Shown: positions 44,370-53,431, numbered from the stretch's first letter. The stretch: 64,000 nt of DNA from Falsiroseomonas ponticola (GCF_016805305.1 NZ_JAERQN010000001.1:1178001-1242000), one strand, 5' to 3'. The notes: generated from the sequence alone by a model not told the origin. Numbers and translations: made by a program.

Positions 44370-45212
44370 TCAGACCCAGTAAGCGACGCGGCCGCGGAAG
44401 CGGACGAAGAAGGCCCCCGCGATGCCGACCAGCAGCAGGGTATAGACGATCGCCGCCACCCAGGCGATCAGCGGCCCGCCGCCTTCCACCAGCGGCCCGC
44501 GCACCGTCTCCAGCACCGCGTAGAAGGGGTTGAGGGGCATCAGCACCTCCCAATGCCCCAGCAGCCGCGGCTTCCACAGGATGGGCGTCAGGAAGAAGGC
44601 CAGCTGCATCACGCTGGCGACGATCGGCCCGATGTCGCGGAACCGCGCGCAGATCATGCCGAGCAGCAGGGCGGCGGCGAAGGCGTTGATCGCGATCAGG
44701 ATGAAGCCCGGGATCGCCAGCAGCGCCTCCGGCCCCGGGATGTGCCAGCACACCAGGAAGACCACCGCGATCAGCGGCAGGTTGTGCGCGGCCACCAGCG
44801 CGTTGCGCATCACGCAGCGCAGCGCGTGCACGGTGTAGGGCAGGGGCATCTGCCGGATGATGCCCTCGGAGGAGGTGAGGCTGGTCGTCGCCTCGTTCAC
44901 CATCTGCGCGATGGCGTTCCAGATCACCAGGCTGACGGCGAGGTGCGGCAGGTATTCGGCGAGCGACATCTTGAACAGCGCCGCGTAGAGCAGGCCGAGG
45001 CCCATCAGCATGGCGGCGGTCGAGAGCGTCAGCCAGAAGGGGCCGAGCACCGAGCCCCGGTAGCGGTTCCGCAGGTCGAGCCAGGCAAGCGCCCGGGCCA
45101 GCCGCCAGCGGCTGAAGCCCATGGTGATGTCGGCGATGGCGCGGCGCAGATGCTGCGGTTCCGCCGCATCGACGATATAGGCCGGCGTCGTCGCCGCGGT
45201 TCGGTCGAGCAT
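44370..45212 (-). CDS. Polysaccharide ABC exporter permease (Wzm/KpsM-like)
   Basis: An ABC-2 type permease of 280 residues, partner of the ATPase 6 bp downstream. A cytoplasmic N-terminus (LAWLDLRNRYRGSVLGPFWL, the conserved entry helix) is followed by six predicted membrane segments. The motif QLAFFLTPILWKP and the ending LNPFYAVLETVRGPL are characteristic of O-antigen and capsule exporters. The pair would export the glycan built by the genes at 17992-43326. No Wzx flippase, Wzy polymerase or outer-membrane channel gene is seen in the window. Confidence 0.92.
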   Translation of the reverse strand: MLDRTAATTPAYIVDAAEPQHLRRAIADITMGFSRWRLARALAWLDLRNRYRGSVLGPFWLTLSTAAMLMGLGLLYAALFKMSLAEYLPHLAVSLVIWNAIAQMVNEATTSLTSSEGIIRQMPLPYTVHALRCVMRNALVAAHNLPLIAVVFLVCWHIPGPEALLAIPGFILIAINAFAAALLLGMICARFRDIGPIVASVMQLAFFLTPILWKPRLLGHWEVLMPLNPFYAVLETVRGPLVEGGGPLIAWVAAIVYTLLLVGIAGAFFVRFRGRVAYWV

Positions 45213-45264
45213 GGCCGCCTCATAGCCCGCCCTGCCGGGGCGGGCCAGAGGAACCGCCGCGGCC

Positions 45265-45795
45265 CTACTTGGTCAGGGTCGCGGGCTGGCCCATGGGCTG
45301 GGTCGTCATGGGCGGCACGGGCCCGCCCGCGGCGCGGGACAGGCGCACGCGGTCGCCGCGGGTGATCACCACGCGGTCGCCGGCCTGCAGCCCTTCCTCG
45401 TTCGTCTGCACCACGGCGATGTCGCCGCCGCGGTCCTGGCGGACGATGAATTCCACCGCCTGGCCCTGCGTCACGCCCCGCTCGATCGCCGTGCCGGCCA
45501 GGCCGCCCAGGATGGCGCCGCCCACGCCCGCGATGGCGTTGGACCGCCAGTCGCCGCCGATGAAGCTGCCGGCCAGGCCGCCCGCCACGGCGCCGCCCAC
45601 GGTGCCGACGCCGGACTGGCTGCCCGCCACCGTCACGGGGCGGGTGCCGACGATGGTGCCGTAGTTCACATAGGCGGCACCGCCGAGCGCGCCGGCGGAA
45701 TAGGTCGTGCCCGTATTGGCCGGCGCGCAGGCCGGCACGGCGGCCAGCAGCGCAAGCGCGGCGGCGGCGGGGATCAGGCGGTGGTTCAGGCGCAT
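45265..45795 (-). CDS. Glycine-zipper outer-membrane lipoprotein
   Basis: A 176-residue predicted lipoprotein of the SlyB/Pcp-like glycine-zipper group. The signal MRLNHRLIPAAAALALLAAVPAC ends at a lipobox (cysteine about residue 23). A glycine-zipper hairpin follows (VGGAVAGGLAGSFIGGDW and GVGGAILGGLAGTAIE), then a C-terminal SH3-like beta region (GQAVEFIVRQDRGGDIAVVQ and GDRVVITRGDRVRL). Such proteins sit in the outer membrane and affect its integrity. The ATG at 45795 begins the signal; the longer open frame upstream is not coding-like. It is divergent from the lytic transglycosylase gene. Confidence 0.9.
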   Translation of the reverse strand: MRLNHRLIPAAAALALLAAVPACAPANTGTTYSAGALGGAAYVNYGTIVGTRPVTVAGSQSGVGTVGGAVAGGLAGSFIGGDWRSNAIAGVGGAILGGLAGTAIERGVTQGQAVEFIVRQDRGGDIAVVQTNEEGLQAGDRVVITRGDRVRLSRAAGGPVPPMTTQPMGQPATLTK

Positions 45796-46175
45796 CGTGA
45801 TGCCCTTCGTGATGAGTCGTCGCAGGGCGACGGGGTCGGTGCAGAGGTAGCGCATCCCGGGCCGGAATGCCCGCCCTGGATGATTGCGTGCTGTTTCGGC
45901 GGGTAGCATGGCGGTAACACGGCGGGCCCTGCCATGATCTCGTCCTTGCCTCCGCCCACCGCCCTGCGGTAGGCCTTTCCCTCGCCGTTTTTTTGGCGTT
46001 CCTTCACGAAACCCTGCCAGATGGCCCGCATGGCCACCCGGTGCGGGATGGCTTGAACGAACGGGACGGGTATCGGGGGTTGGCCTGGGCCGGGTCGCAT
46101 CGCGGGGGCGGTGCGCCATGGCCGGGGGGGCGGGCCTCGGGGACCCCGGTTCCGTCAACGGACGGAGAGCAAGGC
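45796..46175. other. 380-bp divergent intergenic region
   Basis: Lies between the divergent glycine-zipper lipoprotein and lytic transglycosylase genes. A run of seven T at about 45986-45992, framed by CGCC and GGCG, is the only low-GC feature. No gene, clear promoter or repeat is seen, although promoters for both genes must be here. Confidence 0.5.
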
Positions 46176-47561
46176 ATGGTCGGGTTCAGCGCTGCGGGCC
46201 TGGTACGCCCGTTGGCCGCGTGCCTGCTGGTGGGGGCGCTGGCCGCCTGCGGGCAGAGCCCGCAGCGGGCCGTCACCCAGGCGCCGTCGGCCTCCGGCGA
46301 ATGGGTCCGCCCCACCTCCTACGACCCGCCCGGCCCGGCCAGCGATCCCTGGGGCCCCTACATCCAGGCGGCCTCCCGCCGCTTCGACGTGCCGGAGCGC
46401 TGGATTCGCGAAGTGATGCGCCAGGAATCCGCCGGCCGCGTCTCCGCCACCTCCCGCGTCGGCGCCATGGGGCTGATGCAGGTCATGCCCGGCACCTACC
46501 GCGAATTGCAGGCGCGCTACGGCCTCGGCCCCGATCCCTACCACCCCTGGGACAACCTGATGGCCGGCACCGCCTATGTGCGGGAGATGTATGAGCTCTA
46601 CGGCGCGCCCGCCTTCCTGGCCGCCTACAATGCCGGCCCGCGGCGGCTGGAGGACTACCTCTGGGGCGGCCGCGGCCTGCCGAACGAGACGCGCAACTAC
46701 GTCGCCCGCATCGGGCCGCGCATCGCTGGCACCCATCCGAACCGCCGCGCCGCGCCGGAAGTCTATGCCGCGGCCGAGATCCCGCTCGACATCCCCGCCG
46801 GGCCCCGCCGCGGCGATGCCGCCACCATGCTGGCGCTGCGCGAACAGCGCCGCGCGGTGGATCCGGGCGTGCAGGTGGCGCAGCTGCCCGCCGGCCCGGT
46901 GGTGCGGATGGAACCGATCCCGGATGGCAGCACCAGCGTTGCCTCCGCCTTCACGCCGCCGGCCCCGCCGGTCCGCACCCAGGTTGCCGCCGCGGGCGGC
47001 TTCGCGCCCGCCGGCAGCGTCGTCGCCATGGCGCCCATCGCCAGCCCCGGCGACTTCACGACGCGCATGGAGCCGATCGAAAGCCCCGGCGACCGCGTGA
47101 CGCGCATGGACCCCGTGGCCAGCGCCGGCGACCCCGGCGTCGCGCCGATCCGCTCCGAGTCGCTGGCGCCCCTCTCCGCCCCGGCGCCCGCCCGCGCCCC
47201 CGTCGCGCTGGCCGCCGCGCCGGCGCCGGCCGCGCGCAGCTTCTCCCTGATCCCGCAGGCGCATGCCGGCACCCTGCCGGCGGTGCCGCGCCCCGCCCCG
47301 GCCGCCCCGGCGGCGGGTGGTGGCTGGGGCATCCAGGTCGGCGCCTTCGCTTCCGAGAACCTGGCCCGCGCCGCCGCCGGCCAGGCGCGCGACCAGGTCG
47401 GCGCCAACGGCACCCGCGCGCTGGTCGAGCCCTCCGGCCAGGGTCGCGGCGTGCTCTTCCGCGCCCGCGTCACGGGCCTCGCCAATCGCGGCGCGGCGGA
47501 GCAGGCCTGCGAAAGGCTGCGCGCCCGCGGCGCCTGCATGATCGTCGCCCCCGGCGTCTGA
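46176..47561 (+). CDS. Lytic transglycosylase lipoprotein with SPOR domain
   Basis: A 461-residue cell-wall enzyme that cleaves peptidoglycan glycan strands. The signal ends at the lipobox GALAAC (cysteine about residue 26). The SLT domain (about 65-185) has WIREVMRQESAGR with the catalytic Glu, GAMGLMQVMPGT and AYNAGPRRLEDYL. A long Pro/Ala/Gly-rich linker follows (about 215-380), with repeated MEPI-SPGD-type segments. The SPOR domain at the end (GWGIQVGAFASENLA to the end) binds denuded glycans at the division site, as in RlpA and FtsN. The ATG at 46176 has a GGAGAGCAAGG site. Confidence 0.93.
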   Translation: MVGFSAAGLVRPLAACLLVGALAACGQSPQRAVTQAPSASGEWVRPTSYDPPGPASDPWGPYIQAASRRFDVPERWIREVMRQESAGRVSATSRVGAMGLMQVMPGTYRELQARYGLGPDPYHPWDNLMAGTAYVREMYELYGAPAFLAAYNAGPRRLEDYLWGGRGLPNETRNYVARIGPRIAGTHPNRRAAPEVYAAAEIPLDIPAGPRRGDAATMLALREQRRAVDPGVQVAQLPAGPVVRMEPIPDGSTSVASAFTPPAPPVRTQVAAAGGFAPAGSVVAMAPIASPGDFTTRMEPIESPGDRVTRMDPVASAGDPGVAPIRSESLAPLSAPAPARAPVALAAAPAPAARSFSLIPQAHAGTLPAVPRPAPAAPAAGGGWGIQVGAFASENLARAAAGQARDQVGANGTRALVEPSGQGRGVLFRARVTGLANRGAAEQACERLRARGACMIVAPGV

Positions 47562-47582
47562 CGCCGGGGCGGGCGCCCCGGC
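47549..47582. terminator. Overlapping GC hairpins at the end of the transglycosylase gene
   Basis: Two mutually exclusive stems: 47549-47558 with 47560-47569 (10 bp), and 47563-47570 with 47575-47582 (8 bp, loop GGGC). They begin within the last codons and continue past the stop. This fits a terminator or 3' processing barrier, without a T-tract. Confidence 0.45.
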
Positions 47583-47712
47583 CCCCATCCGTTATGGCGC
47601 AGATGCACCAGGGCCGGTTTCCCGCGGCCGCGGATACCCGTTAAGGTTGTGGTCGCCTCTGCCCGATCACGGATCTGAGGTCAAAAAAATGCGACCATTC
47701 CCCCATTAGGCA

Positions 47713-47741
47713 GTGGCACCATCCGCCGCGATGTTGATAAT
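47713..47741 (+). promoter_or_regulatory. Putative promoter for a leaderless transcript
   Basis: GTGGCA (47713-47718) and GATAAT (47736-47741) are 17 nt apart. A start 7 nt after the -10 box would be 47748, the A of the ATG of the next gene, so the mRNA would have no leader. No ribosome site precedes that ATG, which agrees with this. Confidence 0.4.
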
Positions 47742-47747
47742 GGATAC

Positions 47748-48047
47748 ATGGCGATGGAAGCTCCGACACGGCAGGCCCCCCCCGGCCTGCTAGGCCTCCG
47801 TCCTCCGGCCGATCTGGCGGAGGTCCCGGTGGCACGCGCGCCGGCCCCCCCGGCATCCCGGCCCAAGGCTGCCCCCCCCAAGGCGGCCGAACAGCCCCCC
47901 GAACGCCCGGCCTATCCGGTGATCTCCTCCGGCTGGGACAGCGAGGATCAGGAAAGCCGCGGCAAGACCAGCGACCTGATGACCGCGGTCAAGGCGCTCG
48001 CGGTCCTCAGCCTGTTCATCGTCGCGATCGCACTCCTGATCCGCTGA
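47748..48047 (+). CDS. Small tail-anchored membrane protein
   Basis: A 99-residue protein of unknown function. A Pro/Ala-rich cytoplasmic part (about residues 1-75) is followed by one C-terminal membrane segment (VKALAVLSLFIVAIALLI, about 81-98) and only one terminal Arg, the layout of a tail-anchored protein. The ATG at 47748 may be translated from a leaderless mRNA; a second in-frame ATG lies two codons later. No domain is recognised. Confidence 0.65.
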   Translation: MAMEAPTRQAPPGLLGLRPPADLAEVPVARAPAPPASRPKAAPPKAAEQPPERPAYPVISSGWDSEDQESRGKTSDLMTAVKALAVLSLFIVAIALLIR

Positions 48048-48130
48048 GGCGCGCCCGGGCCCCGGCCCGGGTCTTGTCCCCCGCTGCTGCCTCCCCCACC
48101 CTGCGGCCGCTTTGCTGAGGGGAGGGGGCT

Positions 48131-50215
48131 CTGTCCTTCAAGGATCTCGACCGGCTGCTGCGGCCGAAGGCCGTTGCCGTCATCGGCGCCTCGGATGATC
48201 CGGTGCGCATCGGCGGCCGGCCCATCGCCTATATGAAGGCGCGGGGCTTCGCCGGGCCGCTGATGCCGGTGAACCCGAACCGCGCGACGGTGCAGGGCCT
48301 GCCGGCCTTCCCCTCCATCGCCGAACTGCCGACAACGCCCGACGCCGCCATCGTCGCCATCCCCGGTGAGGGTGCGATCCAGGCGGTGGAGGACCTCGGC
48401 GCCCGCGGCTGCGGCGCCGCCATCGTCTTCACCGCCGGATTCGCGGAGGTGGGGGCGGAAGGTGCGGCCATGCAGGCGCGACTCGTCGCCGCCGCGCGCC
48501 GGCATGGCATGCGCCTCGTCGGGCCCAATTGCCTCGGCCTCTTCAACGCCGCGCTCGGCTACTACCCGATCTTCTCCGCGAGCTTCGAGGGCGGCTGGCC
48601 GCTGCCCGGCGCGGTCGGCATCGCAAGCCAGTCCGGCGCCTATGGCAGCCACCTCTTCGCCGCGGCGCGGGACCGCGGCATCGGCACCCCCGTGCTGGTG
48701 ACGACGGGGAACGAGGCCGACACCAACCTGGCCGACATCATCGGCTGGATGGCGGAGAGCGAGGAGGTGTCGGTCATCGCCGCCTATGCGGAGGGCATCA
48801 AGGACGGGCCCCGCTTCATCGCCGCGCTCGAAGCCGCCCGCGCCGCCCGCAAGCCGGTGGTGATGATGAAGGTCGGGCGCAGCGCCTTGGGCCAGGCCGC
48901 CGCGCAATCCCACACCGCCTCCATCGCCGGCGACGACCGGGTGATGGATGCGATCCTGGCCGACTACGGCGTCCACCGGGCCCGCACCACGGAGGAGCTG
49001 CTGGATGTCTGCTACGTCGCGCAGCGCCGCATCTACCCCGCGGGCAATACGCTCGGCGTCGTGACCATCTCCGGCGGCGCGGGGGTGCTGATGTCGGATG
49101 CGGCGGAGGCCGCCGGCCTGCCCATGCCGCCCATGCCGCAAGCGGCGCAGGATGCACTGAAGAAGCTGGTCCCCTTCGCCTCGCCGCTCAATCCCGTGGA
49201 CTGCACCGCGCAGGCCTTCAACGACATGAGCGTGATCGGCAGCTTCGCCGAGAGCATGGTCACCGATGGCGGCTACCAGAGCGTCATCGCCTTCTTCACG
49301 GCCTGGGGCGGCACGCCGTCGATGGCGCCGCGGCTGCGCGCCGAGTTGAAGAAGGTGCTGGACCGGCACCCGGACCGCCTCTTCGTCCTCTCCATCCTCG
49401 CCAATACCGACCGCGTGCGGGAATGGGAGGCCGATGGCTTCCTCTGCATCGAGGATCCGTCCCGCGCCGTGGTGGCGCTGGCCGCCATGGGCCGCTTCGG
49501 TGATGCTTTTTCGGCCGTGCCGCCCGCGCTGGCACCGGTGCCCGCCGTCACGCTGCCCGCGACGGCGCCGAACGAGGCCGAGGCCAAGCGCATCCTGGCC
49601 GAGGCCGGCGTGCCCATGGTCCCCGAAGCCGCCTGCGCGACGCTGGAGGAAACGCTCGCCGCCGGGCGCCGCATCGGCTTCCCGGTGGTGGCGAAGATCC
49701 TCTCGCCCGACATCCTGCACAAGAGCGAGATCGGCGGCGTCATCCTGAACATCGCCGACGAGGCCGCGCTGCGCGACGCCCATGCGACGCTGCTGTCCCG
49801 CGCCGCGGAACGCGCGCCCGGCGCGCGCATCGATGGCGTGCTGGTGGCGAAGCAGGTGGCGGGCGGCGTGGAGATGGCGCTCGGCGTGGTGCGCGACCCC
49901 GTCTTCGGCCCCGTCGCCATGGTCGGCCTCGGCGGCGTCTTCATCGAAGTCTTCAAGGATGTCGCCTTCGCCCGCTGCCCCGTCGATCCGGCGCGGGCGG
50001 AGGCGATGATCCGCTCCCTGAAAGGCTTTCCCCTGCTGGACGGCGCCCGCGGCCGCCCGAAGGCGGATGTCGCCGCACTGACAAAGGCCCTCGTCGCCCT
50101 CTCCCGCTTCGCCGCCGGCGCCGGGCCGCGCCTTCTCAGCGCGGAGGTGAACCCGCTGCTCGTCACCCCGGACGGCGCCTTCGCCGCCGATGCCGTCATC
50201 GAGATCGAGGCCTGA
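48131..50215 (+). CDS. ADP-forming acyl-CoA synthetase family protein
   Basis: Probably interconverts an acyl-CoA plus ADP/Pi with the acid plus ATP. The 694-residue protein has a CoA-binding domain (DRLLRPKAVAVIGASDDPVR), succinyl-CoA-ligase-like domains with GIASQSGAYGSHLF and the phospho-His site region AAAQSHTASIAGDD. The ATP-grasp domain is C-terminal (GVPMVPEAACATLEETLAAG to VIEIEA). An in-frame stop at 48116 and the lack of ATG or GTG before 48203 leave CTG at 48131, after GAGGGGAGGGGG, as the only start that keeps the CoA-binding N-terminus. It precedes a MaoC-like gene by 2 bp. Confidence 0.88.
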   Translation: MSFKDLDRLLRPKAVAVIGASDDPVRIGGRPIAYMKARGFAGPLMPVNPNRATVQGLPAFPSIAELPTTPDAAIVAIPGEGAIQAVEDLGARGCGAAIVFTAGFAEVGAEGAAMQARLVAAARRHGMRLVGPNCLGLFNAALGYYPIFSASFEGGWPLPGAVGIASQSGAYGSHLFAAARDRGIGTPVLVTTGNEADTNLADIIGWMAESEEVSVIAAYAEGIKDGPRFIAALEAARAARKPVVMMKVGRSALGQAAAQSHTASIAGDDRVMDAILADYGVHRARTTEELLDVCYVAQRRIYPAGNTLGVVTISGGAGVLMSDAAEAAGLPMPPMPQAAQDALKKLVPFASPLNPVDCTAQAFNDMSVIGSFAESMVTDGGYQSVIAFFTAWGGTPSMAPRLRAELKKVLDRHPDRLFVLSILANTDRVREWEADGFLCIEDPSRAVVALAAMGRFGDAFSAVPPALAPVPAVTLPATAPNEAEAKRILAEAGVPMVPEAACATLEETLAAGRRIGFPVVAKILSPDILHKSEIGGVILNIADEAALRDAHATLLSRAAERAPGARIDGVLVAKQVAGGVEMALGVVRDPVFGPVAMVGLGGVFIEVFKDVAFARCPVDPARAEAMIRSLKGFPLLDGARGRPKADVAALTKALVALSRFAAGAGPRLLSAEVNPLLVTPDGAFAADAVIEIEA

Positions 50216-50217
50216 CC

Positions 50218-51078
50218 ATGCCCATCGTCACGGAAACCCTCCTCAACTTCCCCATCCCCGAGATCCGCCAGCAGCTGCGCTGGCAGGACACCGCGCTCTA
50301 CGCGCTGTCGCTCGGCGTGGCCCAGGACCCGATGGATGAAGCCGACCTCCGCTTCGTCACCGAAGGCGCTTCGATGCAGGCGCTGCCGACCATCCCCGTC
50401 GTGCTCGGCTATCCCGGCTTCTGGCTGGCCGATCCCGCGACGGGCGTGGATGCCGTGCGCCTGGTGGCCGGCGAACAATCCGTCGAGCTCCACGCGGCCC
50501 TGCCGGTGGAGGGCGAGATCATCGGCCGCTCCCGCGTCACGGGCCTGGTCGATCGCGGCGCCGGCAAGGGCGCGCTGCTCTATGTGGCGCGGGAGGTGAT
50601 CGACGGCGCGACGCAGGTGAAGCTCGCCACCGTCGAGCAGACGATCTTCCTCCGCGGCGATGGCGGCTTCGGCGGCCCCACGGGTCCGGTGAAGAAACCG
50701 GCGCCGGAGCCGGAGGGCCCGCCCGCCCTGACGCTGGACCTGCCGACGCGGCCGGAGATGGCGCTGCTCTACCGGCTCAACGGCGACCACAACCCGCTGC
50801 ACAGCAGCCCGTCCCTCGCCGCCAAGGCCGGCTTCCCGCGCCCCATCCTGCACGGCCTCGGCACCTTCGGCGTCGTCGGCCGCGCCCTGCTGCGCCTGGT
50901 CTGCGGGGGCGATCCCGCGCGCTTCGGGCGCATGGAGTGCCGCTTCTCCTCCCCGGTCTTCCCCGGGGAGACCATCCGCACGGAGATCTGGCCGGACGCG
51001 ACGGGCGCCGCCTTCCGCGCCAAGGTCGTGGAACGCGACGTGGTGGTCATCTCCAACGGCCGCCTGGCCACGCGGTGA
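50218..51078 (+). CDS. MaoC-like (R)-hydratase/dehydratase protein
   Basis: A 286-residue double hot-dog protein of the MaoC family, which hydrates enoyl-CoA thioesters to (R)-3-hydroxyacyl-CoA. The C-terminal hot dog carries the hydratase 2 motif YRLNGDHNPLHSSPSLAAKA (catalytic Asp and His), followed by GFPRPILHGLGTFG. The N-terminal hot dog is degenerate, as in eukaryotic-like two-domain members. It starts 2 bp after the acyl-CoA synthetase and is followed by CoA-transferase genes, so it belongs to an acyl-CoA catabolic unit. Confidence 0.9.
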   Translation: MPIVTETLLNFPIPEIRQQLRWQDTALYALSLGVAQDPMDEADLRFVTEGASMQALPTIPVVLGYPGFWLADPATGVDAVRLVAGEQSVELHAALPVEGEIIGRSRVTGLVDRGAGKGALLYVAREVIDGATQVKLATVEQTIFLRGDGGFGGPTGPVKKPAPEPEGPPALTLDLPTRPEMALLYRLNGDHNPLHSSPSLAAKAGFPRPILHGLGTFGVVGRALLRLVCGGDPARFGRMECRFSSPVFPGETIRTEIWPDATGAAFRAKVVERDVVVISNGRLATR

Positions 51079-51160
51079 TCGTCTGGACGGCCCGGGCCCA
51101 AGCGGCTACCGAAGCCCACCCCGAGCGGGGCATTGGGTGGCGGAGGCAGCGGCAGCGCGC

Positions 51161-51841
51161 ATGATCAACAAGATCGTCCAGTCCATCGCGGAGGCACTCT
51201 CCGGCATCAAGGATGGCTCCACCGTCCTGATGGGCGGCTTCGGCGCCGTGGGCCAGCCCGATGAGCTGATCGAGGGCCTGATCGAGCAGGGTGCGAAGGA
51301 CCTCACCGTCGTCGCCAACAATGCCGGCGCCGGCAAGGTCGGCCTGGCCAGGCTGATGGCCGAGGGGCGCGTGCGGAAGATCATCTGCTCCTTCCCCCGC
51401 TCCGCCGGATCGACGGTGTTCGAGGAGCTGTACCGCGCCGGCAAGCTGGAGCTGGAGATCGTGCCGCAGGGCACGCTGGCGGAGCGCATGCGCGCCGCCG
51501 GCGCCGGCATCCCCGCCTTCTACACCCCGACCGGCGCGGGCACGAAGCTCGCCCAGGGGAAGGAGACGCGGGAGTTCAACGGCCGCCCGCACATCATGGA
51601 ACTGGCCCTTCCCGGCGATGTCGCGCTGGTGGAGGCCTGGGAGGCCGATCGCTGGGGCAACCTCACCTACCGGGAGAGCGGCCGGAACTTCAATCCCGTC
51701 ATGGCCATGGCGGCGACGCTGACCATCGCCCAGACGCACAACATCCGCGACCTCGGCGAGATCACGCCGGACAACGTCCACACCCCCGGCATCTTCGTGC
51801 AACGCGTGGTCCAGGTCGCGCGCGGCGCGCCTTGGAATTGA
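51161..51841 (+). CDS. pcaI: 3-oxoacid CoA-transferase subunit A
   Basis: Alpha subunit of a 3-oxoadipate/3-oxoacid CoA-transferase, 226 residues. It has the family opening MINKIVQSIAEAL, the GGFGAVGQPDELI motif, DLTVVANNAG, and GETREFNGRPHIMELAL-like blocks close to PcaI. In the beta-ketoadipate pathway PcaIJ moves CoA from succinyl-CoA to 3-oxoadipate; other 3-oxoacids are possible. I chose the ATG at 51161 to match the family start; a GTG lies eight codons upstream. No other pca genes are near, so the natural substrate is open. Confidence 0.9.
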   Translation: MINKIVQSIAEALSGIKDGSTVLMGGFGAVGQPDELIEGLIEQGAKDLTVVANNAGAGKVGLARLMAEGRVRKIICSFPRSAGSTVFEELYRAGKLELEIVPQGTLAERMRAAGAGIPAFYTPTGAGTKLAQGKETREFNGRPHIMELALPGDVALVEAWEADRWGNLTYRESGRNFNPVMAMAATLTIAQTHNIRDLGEITPDNVHTPGIFVQRVVQVARGAPWN

Positions 51842-51926
51842 CGGCGGCCGATTCAGACCTCCGGGCCCAGTGGCCCTCCGGTCATCGGACGCCGGCCCCG
51901 ATCCTCGAACGTCTCGGAGGCTATTC

Positions 51927-52571
51927 ATGACCAGCTTCACCCGCCAGCAGATGGCCGCGCGCGTCGCGCAGGACATTCCCGAGGGCTGGTTCGTCAACCT
52001 CGGCATCGGCATCCCGACCATGGTCGCGGATTATGTGCCGATGGACCGCGAGGTCATCCTGCACAGCGAGAACGGCATCCTCGGCATGGGCCCCGCCCCG
52101 GCGCCGGACAAGGTCAATGCCTGGCTGGTGAATGCCGGCAAGCAGCCCGTCACGCTGCGCCCCGGCGGCAGCTTCTTCCACCATGCCGACAGCTTCGGGA
52201 TGATCCGCGGCGGGCATATCGACCTCTGCGTCCTCGGCGCCTTCGAGGTGGCCGAGAACGGCGACATCGCGAACTGGGCGACCAGCGAGAATGACAGCGC
52301 GCCAGCCGTCGGCGGCGCCATGGACCTGGCGGCCGGCGCCAAGCGGCTCTGGGTCGTCATGGACCACACGACGAAGGATGGCCGCCCGAAGCTGGTGGAA
52401 AGCTGCGGCTATCCGCTGACCGCGCATGGCGCCGTGCAGCGCATCTACACCAACCTCGCCGTCATCGACGTGGTCCGCGGCCGCGGCTTCGTGGTGCGGG
52501 AGATCGTGCCGGGCCTGTCGCTGGCCGATCTCCAGGCCAAGACCGGCGCCACGCTGCACACCGATTCATGA
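51927..52571 (+). CDS. pcaJ: 3-oxoacid CoA-transferase subunit B
   Basis: Beta subunit, 214 residues, with the catalytic Glu in the HSENGILGMGP motif (about residue 50) that forms the glutamyl-CoA intermediate. GGSFFHHADSFGMIRGGHID and VVMDHTTKDGRPKLV are also typical of PcaJ/ScoB. A GGAGG site lies 7 nt before the ATG at 51927. It lies 85 bp after pcaI, and its stop overlaps the enoyl-CoA hydratase start (ATGA), so the three genes form one unit. Confidence 0.92.
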   Translation: MTSFTRQQMAARVAQDIPEGWFVNLGIGIPTMVADYVPMDREVILHSENGILGMGPAPAPDKVNAWLVNAGKQPVTLRPGGSFFHHADSFGMIRGGHIDLCVLGAFEVAENGDIANWATSENDSAPAVGGAMDLAAGAKRLWVVMDHTTKDGRPKLVESCGYPLTAHGAVQRIYTNLAVIDVVRGRGFVVREIVPGLSLADLQAKTGATLHTDS

Positions 52572-53344
52572 GCGACAAGCCGATCTGCCGCGTCACCGAG
52601 GCGCGCGACGGCGCTGTCCTGACGCTGACGCTGGACTATCCGTCCCGCCGCAACGCGCTGAACGTGGCGCTGCGGGAGCAGATGTTCGGCATCCTCGAAG
52701 CCGCGCAGGGGGATGATGGCGTGCGCGCCATCGTGCTGACGGGCGAGGGCGGGAATTTCTGCTCGGGCGGCGACATCTCCGGCATGGACGTCCGCGACGC
52801 CGAGCAGGGCCGCGAACGCATGCGCCGCACCCACCGCATGATCCGCCTGATGATCGGCGGCCGCATCCCGCTGGTGGCGGCGGTGGAGGGCTGGTGCGTC
52901 GGCGCCGGCCTCTCCATGGCCTGCGCCTGCGACACCATCGTGGCGGCGGAGGATGCGCGCTTCGCCGCCGGCTTCGGCCGCGTCGGCCTGATGGCCGATC
53001 TCGGCCTGCCCTGGACGCTGCCCAACCGCATCGGCCCCGCGCGCGCCAAGCAGATGCTGCTCTACCCCGACCAGATCGATGGCGCGGAGGCCGCGCGCAT
53101 CGGCCTGGTGGACCGCATCGTGCCGAAGGGCGGCGCGCTGGAGAAGGCCCGCGAGTTGGCGCGCTTCCTCGCCGACCAGGCGCCGCTGCCCATCGCCCTG
53201 ACCAAGCGCATGCTGGCGGAAGGCCTCGACGCGGCGCTGGAGCGGGAGCGCGACTGGCAGACGATGTGCTTCCTCAGCGCCGACCACGTCGAAGGCCGCA
53301 CCGCCTTCATGGAGAAGCGCGCGCCGGTCTTCGGGAAGCGTTGA
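52568..53344 (+). CDS. Enoyl-CoA hydratase/isomerase family protein
   Basis: A 258-residue crotonase-fold enzyme. It has the oxyanion-hole motifs GEGGNFCSGGDISGMD (about residues 58-73) and VEGWCVGAGLSMACACD (about 105-121), with a following region FAAGFGRVGLMADLGLPWTL in which the second catalytic Glu of hydratases is replaced (GLMADLG). The missing Glu suggests isomerase- or hydrolase-like activity of the PaaG type instead of a simple hydratase. Its start overlaps pcaJ by 4 bp, so it probably acts on the same acyl-CoA pathway. Confidence 0.88.
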   Translation: MSDKPICRVTEARDGAVLTLTLDYPSRRNALNVALREQMFGILEAAQGDDGVRAIVLTGEGGNFCSGGDISGMDVRDAEQGRERMRRTHRMIRLMIGGRIPLVAAVEGWCVGAGLSMACACDTIVAAEDARFAAGFGRVGLMADLGLPWTLPNRIGPARAKQMLLYPDQIDGAEAARIGLVDRIVPKGGALEKARELARFLADQAPLPIALTKRMLAEGLDAALERERDWQTMCFLSADHVEGRTAFMEKRAPVFGKR

Positions 53345-53431
53345 CCGGGTAAGTTGACGCGCGGCGTCACGGGTCGCAGCCTTCGCGACTGACAAGGCCT
53401 CGTTCTGCCGTCGCGGCGGCGCCGACCCCCA

